Source: Planctomycetota bacterium (GTDB lineage Bacteria; Planctomycetota; Planctomycetia; Planctomycetales; Planctomycetaceae). From it: DNA of 61,742 nucleotides. A program made the position numbers and the translations under genes. Location: the NCBI GenBank assembly GCA_030836185.1, contig JAURQH010000053.1:1-61742 (forward strand), read 5' to 3'. Shown here one piece after another: positions 1 through 8,197 of this stretch. The notes under the pieces were generated by a model. The model ran no database searches and was not told the DNA's origin. It saw only the letters and a program-made list of their open reading frames with translations. The stretch's first letter is position 1. Each line of letters starts with the position of its first letter.

Positions 1-173
1 ACTCATCGGAGAAGACGCGTCTGGTGCGTTTTGGCTTCTCGGATGAGTGGGAATGGTTGGCAGAATTGTTTGACATGGGCTTCCTCCAAATGGATGATAA
101 AGGTTCCATTTGTTCTCCGCCATTGTTGGTCTACCGCAGTTTGTGGGGACTGCTGTTTGATGAAGTCAGCTAA
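1..173 (+). CDS. 3' end of a gene truncated by the window edge, unknown function
   Basis: The frame beginning at base 3 is open from the window edge to a TAA at 171-173 and gives 56 residues. The peptide is rich in acidic and aromatic residues (SDEWEWLAELFDMGFLQMDD) and ends LFDEVS, which reads like a real protein C-terminus. The two other plus frames and the complementary strand give Arg/Cys/Ser-rich translations typical of shadow frames. The start lies outside the window. I do not recognise a family. The call rests on amino-acid composition alone, so an accidental open frame remains possible. Confidence 0.5.
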   Translation, partial: SSEKTRLVRFGFSDEWEWLAELFDMGFLQMDDKGSICSPPLLVYRSLWGLLFDEVS

Positions 174-773
174 TATCAACCCAGCGACGAGATCAAGAAT
201 CAAGATACCGACGTCGAGTGATCTGTAATCTTGACCCGATTCCTCCCATTTTCTGGGGCGGTCTCGCCCCCAGAATCGTACATGGTTTGTGCTCAATCAT
301 CCTGGTGAGTTAACAAGTTAATTCATGGGGACAATGAGGTGATGCTCATCTTTCCCCCATAAACAACACTCAGGAAATATTTGGACGGGAGCAAAGGGAT
401 TCCCCTTCACGATAAATATCTAAGAGAACAAACGATGCGTCACAGAATAGATAAGCAACGACAAAAATAGATATTTACGAACATTATTCAAAACAAAGAG
501 TAACGTGTAGTTAGCGCTACATATGGAGGTGCCGTTTTGACATCAGTTAGCTCGCACGACAAAGTATCATTAAATCCATTCCTTAAAATGAATTCGAGGA
601 GTTTCGTAGCTGAACTGTTAGTTTTCAGGTCATTGACTCAGAAAACGAACTCCAGGCATAGGTCTTATCGCCTATAATGTGAACATAATTTATACGCATA
701 GTGTGTTGTTTCCTTCGGGGGATTGGATAGTGTGAACTCCTATGTTTGTTCAGCGAATCATGGGAGCCGAGCG
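174..773. other. 600-base intergenic region, AT-rich
   Basis: I see no convincing gene here, only peptides of about a dozen residues. It holds a GC-rich hairpin near 251-276 (listed separately), a TATAAT at 673-678 that could be a -10 element for the following membrane protein but has no -35 at the usual distance, and a short inverted repeat around 658-677. A TTGACT at 633-638 is too far (34 bases) from the TATAAT to pair with it. Confidence 0.5.
251..276. other. GC-rich hairpin downstream of the truncated gene
   Basis: TTCTGGGGCG and CGCCCCCAGAA flank a GTCT loop and pair over 10 bases with one bulged base. It lies about 80 bases after the stop of the truncated gene. No T-run follows on either strand, so it is at best a factor-assisted or processing structure, not a classic intrinsic terminator. 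Confidence 0.4.
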
Positions 774-1247
774 GTGTTACCACCTCTATTGATCCAATTA
801 TTTTCTCTTGTTGTTCTGTCGGGCCTCGGCTTATTGATGATGAGATCTCATCACCGGACATGGGAGACAGGGAAAGAGCGGGAAGTCGACCCATTTGCTC
901 AAAAGCATTTTGCCAAGAGATACCGTCGTCGTATGCAGGCTTCGGGAATGCTTGTCCTCTTGGGGGGACTCATCTCAGGGGGGCAGTTCATTGATGGGAA
1001 GGCTCACCCGGTTTTCTTCAGTGTCTATTGGGTCGTCGTCCTCTTGATGACCTTCTGGCTCATTCTTCTGGCAATGGTGGATGCGTTGTCAATTGCCGCC
1101 TATTCCAAAGTCGCGCAGGGAGAGTTGGAGAAACAAAAACGGGCCATCGAAGCCGACTTCCAACGACTCAAAGCGCAACAAGAAAACGGCCACGCACAGA
1201 CTCTAAAGCTTTCCGAAGAAACGGATCCGAATTCGGAAAACGAATAG
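774..1247 (+). CDS. small three-helix membrane protein, unknown function
   Basis: Reading from GTG 774 gives 157 residues. GTG 774 is preceded by GGGAG at 762-766 with a 7-base spacer. GTG 732 and TTG 723 are alternative starts behind a G-rich stretch at 716-721. A first hydrophobic segment starts almost at residue 1 (LPPLLIQLFSLVVLSGLGLL). A basic stretch (AKRYRRRMQ), a second short segment (GMLVLLGGLISGG) and a third long one (YWVVVLLMTFWLILLAMV) follow. The last 50 residues form a charged, probably coiled helix (KVAQGELEKQKRAIEADFQR). The gene ends 3 bases before the convergent PQQ-like gene. No family recognised. Confidence 0.7.
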   Translation: MLPPLLIQLFSLVVLSGLGLLMMRSHHRTWETGKEREVDPFAQKHFAKRYRRRMQASGMLVLLGGLISGGQFIDGKAHPVFFSVYWVVVLLMTFWLILLAMVDALSIAAYSKVAQGELEKQKRAIEADFQRLKAQQENGHAQTLKLSEETDPNSENE

Positions 1248-1250
1248 GCT

Positions 1251-2534
1251 TTATTTCGACACACGATAAACGGCGTTGTACGTTCGCAAAATAATGCTGT
1301 CGTCTGTAAACGCTGGTGTTGAATTCGTTCGTTCTTTGAGCGAGTTTTTGGCGATGAGGTCAAACTTTTCGGGATTGGAACGAAACACCCATGTTGCACC
1401 TTGCTGATCAGTCACATAAATCAGTTCGTCGGCCAAAACCATCGATCCCCAGAAAGGTGCCGGAGTTCGCTCGGTCCAGAGGATCTCACCCGTTTTCAAA
1501 TCGAGACATTGGAGACCGTTGATTCCGGCAGTGGGGGCATAAACATGCTTTCCCATAATTATGCCCGTTCCGATACGTTGGGGGTTATCACGAGTGACAC
1601 GCCAGGCACGAGATGAATCAGTGATGTCTCCCATTTCACCGAGTGTGAAACCGATTCCCGGTCCTTTGAAGCCTCCGAGGGTGACAGCGAAAGTGTCCGT
1701 TAAAAGAGGATCGGTGTAGACGAGATTGCTCCGAGGTAAATTTTCGAGTCCCTCGCACCACCACAGGAGCTTTCCCGAATCGGGGGCGTATCCTACGATT
1801 CGGGTTGGCATGGCACAAACGACCTGAGGAGAGCCTGCAATCATGGCAATCTGAGGTGTGCTCCAACTTCCAATCCAATCCAGCTTTTTGCCGTTGGGGT
1901 CTTCTCCAAAGTTCCCGCCAGGTTCTTCGGCTTTCCAGAGAAGATCACCAGTCTGCAGCGACAGGACCAGTAGATGCGAATTCTCGCCGGGGCCGATATT
2001 CAAAAAGACCTTGTCTTCGTAAATAATGGGGGATGAGCCTGTTCCCCAGATATGATGAATGGGGCCGGTCTCATACTTCCACAGTTCCTCCCCATCGGAA
2101 GAATAACAATAGACGCCCGCAGAGCCGTGCCAAACAACCACACGCTCTCCATTGGAGGCGGGGGACGAACCACAATGCGGATTGGTTTTGTGAGTCGGTT
2201 CTTCAGCTTCATGCAGAACCGACTTTGACCAAAGTTTTTTTCCTGATTCGAGATCGAGACAGATCAAATTCCGACGCATTCCATTTTGTTGATCAGAATA
2301 GGTGACGTAAACTTTGTGATTAGAGACCACCGGGCTGCTGTTTCCCGGTCCGGGAAGAGAATGTCTCCAGGCCATGTTCTCCTCGGGAGACCATTCACGT
2401 GGATATTCATTGCCTTGAGCGCGACCTCGCTCGGTTGCGATGACGGCTCCTCGGAAGGACGGCCAATCGGTCGCCCACGAGAGATTAGCTGTCACGCAGA
2501 GAGTTGATAGGCAGAAAATGATACGCCAAAGCAT
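1251..2534 (-). CDS. secreted PQQ-like beta-propeller protein
   Basis: 427 residues. The start at 2534 is chosen because it begins a clean signal peptide (MLWRIIFCLSTLCVTANLSWA) and has GAGG about 6 bases upstream; an open frame continues 23 codons further up to the end of nadK but lacks these. The mature part opens with DWPSFRG, the usual start of planctomycete PQQ-like repeat proteins, and shows repeated propeller-blade signatures (LDLESGKKLWSK, LSLQTGDLLWKA, LDLKTGEILWTE). Such proteins are periplasmic or extracytoplasmic propellers. Whether this one binds a quinone or is only a scaffold cannot be seen, and no dehydrogenase domain is present. It follows nadK on the same strand with a 65-base gap. 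A paralogue lies at 48207-49394. Confidence 0.85.
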   Translation of the reverse strand: MLWRIIFCLSTLCVTANLSWATDWPSFRGAVIATERGRAQGNEYPREWSPEENMAWRHSLPGPGNSSPVVSNHKVYVTYSDQQNGMRRNLICLDLESGKKLWSKSVLHEAEEPTHKTNPHCGSSPASNGERVVVWHGSAGVYCYSSDGEELWKYETGPIHHIWGTGSSPIIYEDKVFLNIGPGENSHLLVLSLQTGDLLWKAEEPGGNFGEDPNGKKLDWIGSWSTPQIAMIAGSPQVVCAMPTRIVGYAPDSGKLLWWCEGLENLPRSNLVYTDPLLTDTFAVTLGGFKGPGIGFTLGEMGDITDSSRAWRVTRDNPQRIGTGIIMGKHVYAPTAGINGLQCLDLKTGEILWTERTPAPFWGSMVLADELIYVTDQQGATWVFRSNPEKFDLIAKNSLKERTNSTPAFTDDSIILRTYNAVYRVSK

Positions 2535-2599
2535 GAGAGACCTCGTCTGATAGGGACGGAAGGAGAGACTTTTAATGTCACCAAAAATTTTAGTGTCGG

Positions 2600-3469
2600 T
2601 CAAGAGCCGTTTTCAGGTTGATATCGAGGTTGGCCACCCCAGCCGAGTTTACGATGCAGGGTGCGATAATAGCTGTGTCCTCCGAAACGAGCCAGTTTGA
2701 ATGTCACAGGGGCTTTGCGGACGACCAGTTCATCACCAGGAGAGATTGGTCGTTGTAATTGACCGTCAATGACAGCCATCACTCCCTCCGGGACATTCGG
2801 AAACCGCATGAGATATTCGCAGTCGGCACTATCGACCAAGGGACGATAGGTTAGTGTATGCGGACATATTGGTGTGACGACAAAGGCGTCCAGGGCCTGG
2901 CGCAAAATTGGACCACCCGCAGAGAGTGAGTGAGCCGTCGATCCAATCGGCGTGCTCACAATCAGGCCATCACCGCTAAATGTGGCAACCTTGTCGCCAT
3001 CAATTAACAGATCAATATCAATAAGTCTGAGAGAAGCTGCGGAAACTGCCACCACTTCGTTCAGCCCAAGAACAACCTCTTCTGCGCCGTTTGCTTTGCG
3101 ATGAACACATTCGAACATCAGGTGTTCTTCGATGTGGAAGTCTCGCTGGCAGATCGTTTGCAGATTGTTATGCAAGTCTTCAGGCTGCAAGTCGGCGAGA
3201 AACCCAAGTCGACCGAGATTGATACCCAAGATAGGAATCTGGTTACGACCGAGAATGCGCGAAGAATGGAGAATCGCGCCATCTCCTCCCAACACGATCA
3301 GTAAGTCTGCGTCAAGTGTCTCCGGTACGGACTCTGGTGTGATCGGAGGGTCGAGTAGCTCGACTTCTGGCTGCACGTCCAACAGCGACTTCAATTCCGC
3401 GTAAACGGTTTTCGTTCGTTCTGACCAGTCGCGTGTGAACACTGAAATGTGAAGTTGATTTGAGATCAT
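2600..3469 (-). CDS. nadK: NAD kinase
   Basis: About 289 residues from ATG 3469. The enzyme phosphorylates NAD+ to NADP+ in the cytoplasm. The family signatures are present in order: GGDG at about residues 61-64 (nucleotide-phosphate loop with the catalytic Asp), NLGRLGFL at 84-91, LNEV at 136-139 (NAD-binding Asn-Glu), and GDGLIVSTPIGSTAHSLSAGG from about 166. The upstream extension to 3544 looks non-coding. Length fits bacterial NadK (about 290). It is divergent from the gene starting at 3594, with about 125 bases for both promoters. One small oddity is Ile instead of the common Thr in STPTGSTA. Confidence 0.95.
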   Translation of the reverse strand: MISNQLHISVFTRDWSERTKTVYAELKSLLDVQPEVELLDPPITPESVPETLDADLLIVLGGDGAILHSSRILGRNQIPILGINLGRLGFLADLQPEDLHNNLQTICQRDFHIEEHLMFECVHRKANGAEEVVLGLNEVVAVSAASLRLIDIDLLIDGDKVATFSGDGLIVSTPIGSTAHSLSAGGPILRQALDAFVVTPICPHTLTYRPLVDSADCEYLMRFPNVPEGVMAVIDGQLQRPISPGDELVVRKAPVTFKLARFGGHSYYRTLHRKLGWGGQPRYQPENGS

Positions 3470-3593
3470 GACGGATGCCAATTTGAAATGATTGGGGAGT
3501 ATTCCCCGGGAAATCATTGTCTCTGATATCAGTTCGATTCTCAACAGGTGGCTGGAGTTTCCCTCTTCGTGGCATCAGGATAGGGTTGATTGT

Positions 3594-4280
3594 ATGAATT
3601 ATCTCGCTCATGGAATTCGCTACCTTGACAATCCGTGGTTTCTGGCAGGAACTGCCACCCCCGATTGGCTCTCTGTCGCTGATCGCAAAGTCAGAATGCG
3701 AGAGCGATTGGTACGTCCGCACTTGGATTCCGATGACGAACAGTTACAGGCCTATGCCGCAGGTGTTCTGCAACATCTTCATGACGACCAGTGGTTCCAC
3801 GAATCCGTGGCATTCTATGAAATCACCTCTGAAGTGGCGGAATGTTTTCGGAAACTTCCCGACCAGGATGATGGGTTTCTGCCCGGCTCTCTGGGTCACA
3901 TCACGACCGAGCTCCTTTTGGACAGAATGTTGATGGAACAATTTCCAGAGGCGATTGATCGATATTATCAGGTGATTTCAGGATTGCCGGCGTCAGAAGT
4001 CCAAAAATACACAAACATCATGGCGGCAAAGCAAACCGATCAACTTGCCAAATTTATCAATATTTTCAGTGAGATTCAGTTTCTTCGCGACTATCTCGAC
4101 TCACGACAATTACTGAGACGCTTGAATCAGGTTCTTCGTCGGGTCAAACTACAACCTCTTCCTGACGGAGCAGAAAACACACTCCACTCTGCATGGGAGA
4201 TTATCGTTCAGAGAGGTTGGGATTTACTGCCTCCCGAAAAGTACCCGTTCGACGAAAAACTATTTCACAACACGCATTGA
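3594..4280 (+). CDS. AcpH-like small hydrolase family protein (tentative)
   Basis: 228 residues from ATG 3594. The N-terminus MNYLAHGIRYLDNPWFLAGT resembles the MNFLAH...GNLLAD opening of the ACP phosphodiesterase (AcpH) family, and the rest is an all-helical acidic protein with scattered His and Asp residues (HLHDDQWFHES, GSLGHITTELLLDR) that could form a metal site as in HD-like helical hydrolases. The resemblance is confined to short motifs, so the function is inferred weakly. The gene ends 11 bases before the sugar-isomerase gene at 4292 and is probably cotranscribed with it. Confidence 0.6.
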   Translation: MNYLAHGIRYLDNPWFLAGTATPDWLSVADRKVRMRERLVRPHLDSDDEQLQAYAAGVLQHLHDDQWFHESVAFYEITSEVAECFRKLPDQDDGFLPGSLGHITTELLLDRMLMEQFPEAIDRYYQVISGLPASEVQKYTNIMAAKQTDQLAKFINIFSEIQFLRDYLDSRQLLRRLNQVLRRVKLQPLPDGAENTLHSAWEIIVQRGWDLLPPEKYPFDEKLFHNTH

Positions 4281-4291
4281 AGGGCTTCCAG

Positions 4292-5134
4292 ATGAAATAT
4301 GGAATGAATCTGTTGCTTTGGACATCAGACGTTACAGAGGAACATTTCGGACTCCTCGAAAATCTTAAAGAGTGGGGCTACGACGGTGTCGAGTTGCCGG
4401 TCTTTGATATGGAGGAATCAAAATTCAAAAAAGTTGGCGACAAACTGACTGAATTGGGTCTCGGCCGAACGGCCGTGACTGTTTGTACTCCCGAAGAAAA
4501 TCCGATTTCTGATGACACTTCAATTCGTGCCGCGGGTTTGGCCCGACTGAAAAAAGCCATCGATATGTGTGCTGCTGCCGGTGTGACACATTTGCTGGGA
4601 CCAATTCACTCCGCTTTAGGTGAGTTTCCCGGTCGTGGTCGCACTGAAGAAGAATGGAAGTGGGGCCAAGAAATTTTGGCTCAGGCTGCCGATCATGCCA
4701 AAGACAACGATGTGACTTTGGTTTGTGAATATCTGAATCGTTTTGAATGTTACTTCCTGAATTGTGCAGAAGATGCTGCTCGTTTCACACGAGAAGTCGG
4801 ACACTCACATTTGAAAATGATGTACGACACATTCCATGCAAATATCGAAGAGAAGAGTATTACTGATGCCGTGAAGAGTTGTGCTGACCAGATGGTACAT
4901 GTCCACATCTCCGAGAATGATCGCTCCACTCCAGGTGAAGGGGGAGTCAATTGGGATGAATCGTTTGCCGCGTTGAAATCGATTGATTACGACGGGTGGT
5001 TCATGATCGAAGCATTTGGGCTTGCCCTGCCGGATTTGGCGGCAGCCACTAAAATCTGGCGTCGAATGTTTACCACAGAAGAAGCATTAGCCATGAATGG
5101 CCTGGAGTTTATGAAGTCCCGTTGGGAAAGCTAA
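4292..5134 (+). CDS. D-tagatose 3-epimerase-type sugar isomerase (xylose-isomerase-like TIM barrel)
   Basis: 280 residues from ATG 4292, preceded by GAAGGG about 8 bases upstream; an open frame reaching back to 4193 overlaps the previous gene and is ignored. The four metal ligands of the D-tagatose/D-psicose 3-epimerase family are visible: Glu146 (CEYLNRFE), Asp179 (MYDTFHANIEE), His205 (HVHISENDR) and Glu240 (MIEAF). The HISENDRSTPGEG segment matches the substrate loop of ketose 3-epimerases. It should epimerise a ketose or related sugar at C3 in the cytoplasm; the true substrate is unknown. A hairpin terminator follows directly. Confidence 0.85.
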   Translation: MKYGMNLLLWTSDVTEEHFGLLENLKEWGYDGVELPVFDMEESKFKKVGDKLTELGLGRTAVTVCTPEENPISDDTSIRAAGLARLKKAIDMCAAAGVTHLLGPIHSALGEFPGRGRTEEEWKWGQEILAQAADHAKDNDVTLVCEYLNRFECYFLNCAEDAARFTREVGHSHLKMMYDTFHANIEEKSITDAVKSCADQMVHVHISENDRSTPGEGGVNWDESFAALKSIDYDGWFMIEAFGLALPDLAAATKIWRRMFTTEEALAMNGLEFMKSRWES

Positions 5135-5159
5135 TTTTCTCTTTCAGAATATCAAAAAG

Positions 5160-5199
5160 AAACGTCCGTTTGATCCAATGATCATTCGGGCGTTTTCTT
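5160..5199 (+). terminator. intrinsic terminator after the epimerase gene
   Basis: AAACGTCCG (5160-5168) pairs with CGGGCGTTT (5187-5195) over 9 bases with one wobble pair, then T-rich sequence follows. It sits 26 bases after the epimerase stop, between convergent genes. Confidence 0.7.
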
Positions 5200-5221
5200 A
5201 TGACCGACTCAATGAGGCGGA

Positions 5222-5761
5222 TTACTTCTTCAACAAATCAAATGAGCCATAAATGGGTTTGAATTTGTAATCGACTGCCGATTCACCAATAGAGATAATG
5301 CCGATTTGGTAAAGCCGATTTTTGACCATGTAGAGTCGCCAGTATCCATAGGTTTTTTCTGCTCCAGAGCCTTGGACAAAATCGAACTCGAGGCCCGGAT
5401 GCTCTCCAACCTGAATTTTTTCTTCTCGAGTCTGACGTGAACCTTCACCCACGACGCCATCACGTGCATTTTGGAGAAGCTCTTTGGGATCTGTGTCCTC
5501 GTCGGTCCCCTCCGGGTAGTCCGAATAAAAGACGAAATACGCAACATTTCCATTATTGGCTTCCACTGCGAAGGAATGGAGATCGATTTGTCCCACTTCG
5601 GTGTCAACTTTGCTCGCAGAATAATCAACTTCTCCGGGAAGGACCGTCTGAAATTTTCCGACATGTGATTTGACGACAGTCCAGTTGTCTGCAGCCTGTA
5701 GCTTTCCGAAGCCCGCAAAAAGTAAAGTGCTTAGCATCAAACCGTAAAATAGTCGTTTCAT
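5222..5761 (-). CDS. secreted protein, unknown function
   Basis: 179 residues from ATG 5761, which has GGAAAG just upstream and begins a signal peptide (MKRLFYGLMLSTLLFAGFGKLQA). The mature part is a compact alpha/beta protein (VVKSHVGKFQTVLPGEV, AYFVFYSDYPEGTDEDTDP, ENPGLEFDFVQ-like segments, then GYWRLYMVKNRLYQIGII). The pattern resembles small planctomycete periplasmic proteins that start with a short beta-rich domain, but I cannot name the family. It is convergent with the epimerase gene. Confidence 0.75.
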   Translation of the reverse strand: MKRLFYGLMLSTLLFAGFGKLQAADNWTVVKSHVGKFQTVLPGEVDYSASKVDTEVGQIDLHSFAVEANNGNVAYFVFYSDYPEGTDEDTDPKELLQNARDGVVGEGSRQTREEKIQVGEHPGLEFDFVQGSGAEKTYGYWRLYMVKNRLYQIGIISIGESAVDYKFKPIYGSFDLLKK

Positions 5762-6010
5762 GTTCTTTCCAATCTGAAAATGATGAGTTGCATTGTTAAA
5801 CACTGTTTAGAATCTCAAGTCTGTTTTCAATCTTTTAATTGCAGTCTCTAACAGGATTTGAGAGGCCTTTCCACACACCTAACATACTTGGGTTGACCTG
5901 ACGCGGGAGATCAGAAATTGGAAAAATATTGCTCTCGGCACAAATTCCCAAAAGTGCTAATACTATCTAATTAGAGGAGTTTCGTAGAATCGTATTTCGG
6001 AGAAGTGACA

Positions 6011-6937
6011 ATGGGTATATTTCGATCTTCAATCCTTTCATTCGTGACTTTCATGGCGTGTGGCGGTCTTTCTGCACAAGAAACGGTTCAGAATGAGAGG
6101 TCTGTCATCGAGGGTGAGAAAGTCACTCTGGCCTACCAGTTCAAAAAAGGGGACGTTTGGCGTTACCAACTCAGAGAAAAAGGTACGCAAGAGTCCATTT
6201 CGGAGGCTTCAGACACGCTTGGAGAAAATAATTCTTCCTTGTGGAAGCATTACCGAATCACTGAAACTTTCGATGATGGTTCGGCATTGATGGAAGTGGT
6301 GGTTGATCGATTTCAACTCAATTTCAAAATGTATATCAATGATGAGTTGCAAAAAACGATTGTCTACGACACAGCCACCGAAAATGAGCCGCCACCGGAG
6401 TTTCGCAGTGTGAAAAAAAGCATTGGGAAGCCATTTGCCAAGGTGAAAATGACGGCGTCTGGTGAAATTATCGAGATGAATTTTTTGCAAGAAACTTCCG
6501 CTAACGATCAAGAACAAACCAAACAACGACAAGGCCTCCCGATTCTGTTTCCCAAAACTCCCGTCTCCGTGGGGGAATACTGGTCTGACAAATTAACGGT
6601 CAATCTTGCTGTGACACCAGTTCTTAAAAAAGAGTACACAGTTCAAACGATCTACCAACTCAATAAAGTGGACGAAAATATTGCAACCATTGAATTGAAA
6701 ACGATTGTTCAACCAAGGCTGACGAATCCGGTATTGCGTGGCCAAATGATGCGGTATCTTCCAAGCGGCACTATCGAGTTCGATATGAATCAAGGCCGAA
6801 TTCTGACGCGATCGGAAGTTATTGACCGTCGAGAGGTCGGTGTCGGTGGACCAAAGACTGCGATGCAAGTTCTCAATCGTAAAATGGAAAGGTTGATTGA
6901 AGGAGATCAGAAGGTCTCTCAATCGACTTCGCGCTGA
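6011..6937 (+). CDS. secreted protein, unknown function (DUF6263-like)
   Basis: 308 residues from ATG 6011 (a GTG two codons earlier at 6005 is less likely). It has a signal peptide (MGIFRSSILSFVTFMACGGLSA), then a beta-rich body with alternating polar and hydrophobic residues: VTLAYQFKKGDVWRYQL, a middle segment with VKMTASGEIIEMN, and GEYWSDKLTVNL. This organisation, a KGDxWRY start and a GxYWSD segment, is common in secreted planctomycete proteins resembling DUF6263. No catalytic motif is seen. It stands alone, with 166 bases before the DacZ-type gene. Confidence 0.7.
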   Translation: MGIFRSSILSFVTFMACGGLSAQETVQNERSVIEGEKVTLAYQFKKGDVWRYQLREKGTQESISEASDTLGENNSSLWKHYRITETFDDGSALMEVVVDRFQLNFKMYINDELQKTIVYDTATENEPPPEFRSVKKSIGKPFAKVKMTASGEIIEMNFLQETSANDQEQTKQRQGLPILFPKTPVSVGEYWSDKLTVNLAVTPVLKKEYTVQTIYQLNKVDENIATIELKTIVQPRLTNPVLRGQMMRYLPSGTIEFDMNQGRILTRSEVIDRREVGVGGPKTAMQVLNRKMERLIEGDQKVSQSTSR

Positions 6938-6956
6938 CCGAGACGAAATTCGCCCC

Positions 6957-6984
6957 TTGACCTACCGGGAAAATGTCGTAAACT
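6957..6984 (+). promoter_or_regulatory. candidate sigma70-type promoter for the DacZ-type gene
   Basis: TTGACC at 6957-6962 and TAAACT at 6979-6984 are separated by 16 bases, in the gap before the gene at 7104. This is a motif match only. Confidence 0.3.
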
Positions 6985-7103
6985 CATGCCAGCAAGCATC
7001 GTGCGTCAATACTGGTTGTTCCGGTCTTCTCACAATGGCGTCTCACACTTATTGTGGGCTTTGTATGCACTGATGAATCTTCATTTCGTTAAAGATTCGC
7101 GTT

Positions 7104-8036
7104 ATGTCCCCATCAAAACTCCCTGAGCAGGTAGCGAACCTGCTGAAGAACGCCAAATCGTTGGCCCGGGAGTTAGAGTTGAAGGCTTGCTTGATGATGG
7201 TTGACCGTCCCATCGACTTCAAAGCCGTCAAGCGTGCTTTGGGACGATTGCCGCTTATCATCAGTAGCGATGAAGAAGATGTGCTTGATAAGGCTAAACG
7301 TGTAGGGCTGACCGTTGTACCTCTTCATAACGAGCCAGAAACCCGCCAGTTGCAAATCTCTCAAGCGTTGCTTGAGGCGATTGCCGATGACTTCCTTCAA
7401 GCCGGGGATCGGATCGTCGCTGTTTATTCGGGCTTTGAGCGCGATAACCTTGATTCGGTTAGCGTGATCAACTTGACCGAACATCTTGCACGACTCACGT
7501 CGCGTGATCTGCAACGATTAGAAACACAGGTTCCGTTAGAGGTTCTGCGGATCATGGTCGATCTGGCTGTCGAGATTGGACGCGAGGGACGCGAAGGGAA
7601 GAAGGTTGGTGCTTTGTTTGTGGTCGGCAATCATCGTAAAGCGATTAGTATGTCTCACGAACAGGTTCACGACCCCTTCAAAGGATACAGTCGGACCGAA
7701 CGATCCATTCGCTCTCCCAAAGTCCGCGAGTCGATGAAAGAGCTTGCACAAATTGATGGTGCATTCATTGTTGGCTCAGATGGAGTCGCCTATGCTGCCG
7801 GTCGTATTTTGGATGCACCGGCCGAAGGTCTGACTCTTTCTAAAGGACTCGGCGCACGTCATTGGGCGGCCGCGGCGATCTCCAAAGCTTGCAATTGCAT
7901 TTCGATTGCCGTTTCGGAATCTACGGGTACTGTCCGTATTTTCCAGGATGGCAAAGTTGTCTTGCGAATTGAGCCGATGGATCGCGGCATGAAATGGCAG
8001 GATTTCGACACCGAACCACCGACCGCAGATGGCTAG
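7104..8036 (+). CDS. DacZ-type diadenylate cyclase (c-di-AMP synthase)
   Basis: 310 residues. The C-terminal half is a DisA_N/DAC domain (about residues 140-295): DGA at 218-220 (metal-binding Asp), GLGARHW at 248-254 where canonical cyclases have a GxRHR motif, and ISIAVSESTGTVRIFQDGKV as the core strands. The first 130 residues form an alpha/beta domain (KACLMMVDRP, RIVAVYSGFERDNLDSVSVI) like the pyruvate-kinase C-terminal-like domain that precedes the DAC domain in archaeal DacZ. There are no transmembrane helices, unlike CdaA, and no DisA helix-hairpin-helix tail. The expected reaction is 2 ATP to cyclic di-AMP. Trp replacing the last Arg of RHR is the main oddity and leaves activity open. 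Confidence 0.82.
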   Translation: MSPSKLPEQVANLLKNAKSLARELELKACLMMVDRPIDFKAVKRALGRLPLIISSDEEDVLDKAKRVGLTVVPLHNEPETRQLQISQALLEAIADDFLQAGDRIVAVYSGFERDNLDSVSVINLTEHLARLTSRDLQRLETQVPLEVLRIMVDLAVEIGREGREGKKVGALFVVGNHRKAISMSHEQVHDPFKGYSRTERSIRSPKVRESMKELAQIDGAFIVGSDGVAYAAGRILDAPAEGLTLSKGLGARHWAAAAISKACNCISIAVSESTGTVRIFQDGKVVLRIEPMDRGMKWQDFDTEPPTADG

Positions 8037-8197
8037 ATATCATTTGCCAGTTTCCACAGTTTCTTGGACGGTCTCAAACTGTATCGGGCCTCTATTCTTG
8101 GACAAATAATACTCCAAATCTCGCCTTAATGTGTTTATAATAATCGCTTGCTCAATTGATATTTAACTTACCGGCACCCGCAGATTGGAGAAGCTCC

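Noticed and set aside
1-296. Minus-strand frame of 97 codons opposite the truncated gene
   Set aside because: The plus frame at 3-173 has a more protein-like composition, and the minus frame has no visible ribosome site or family motif.
723-773. Longer N-terminus of the small membrane protein starting at TTG 723 or GTG 732
   Set aside because: GTG 774 has a better-placed GGGAG and begins right at the first transmembrane helix. The longer forms are kept only as alternatives in the feature text.
596-5987. A 14-base match GAGGAGTTTCGTAG upstream of two different genes (596-609 and 5974-5987)
   Set aside because: Several 14-base matches are expected by chance in a window of this size, and no further similarity flanks the two copies.
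6957-6984. Firm promoter call before the DacZ-type gene
   Set aside because: Hexamer matches of this quality occur often by chance, so it is listed only as a low-confidence candidate.
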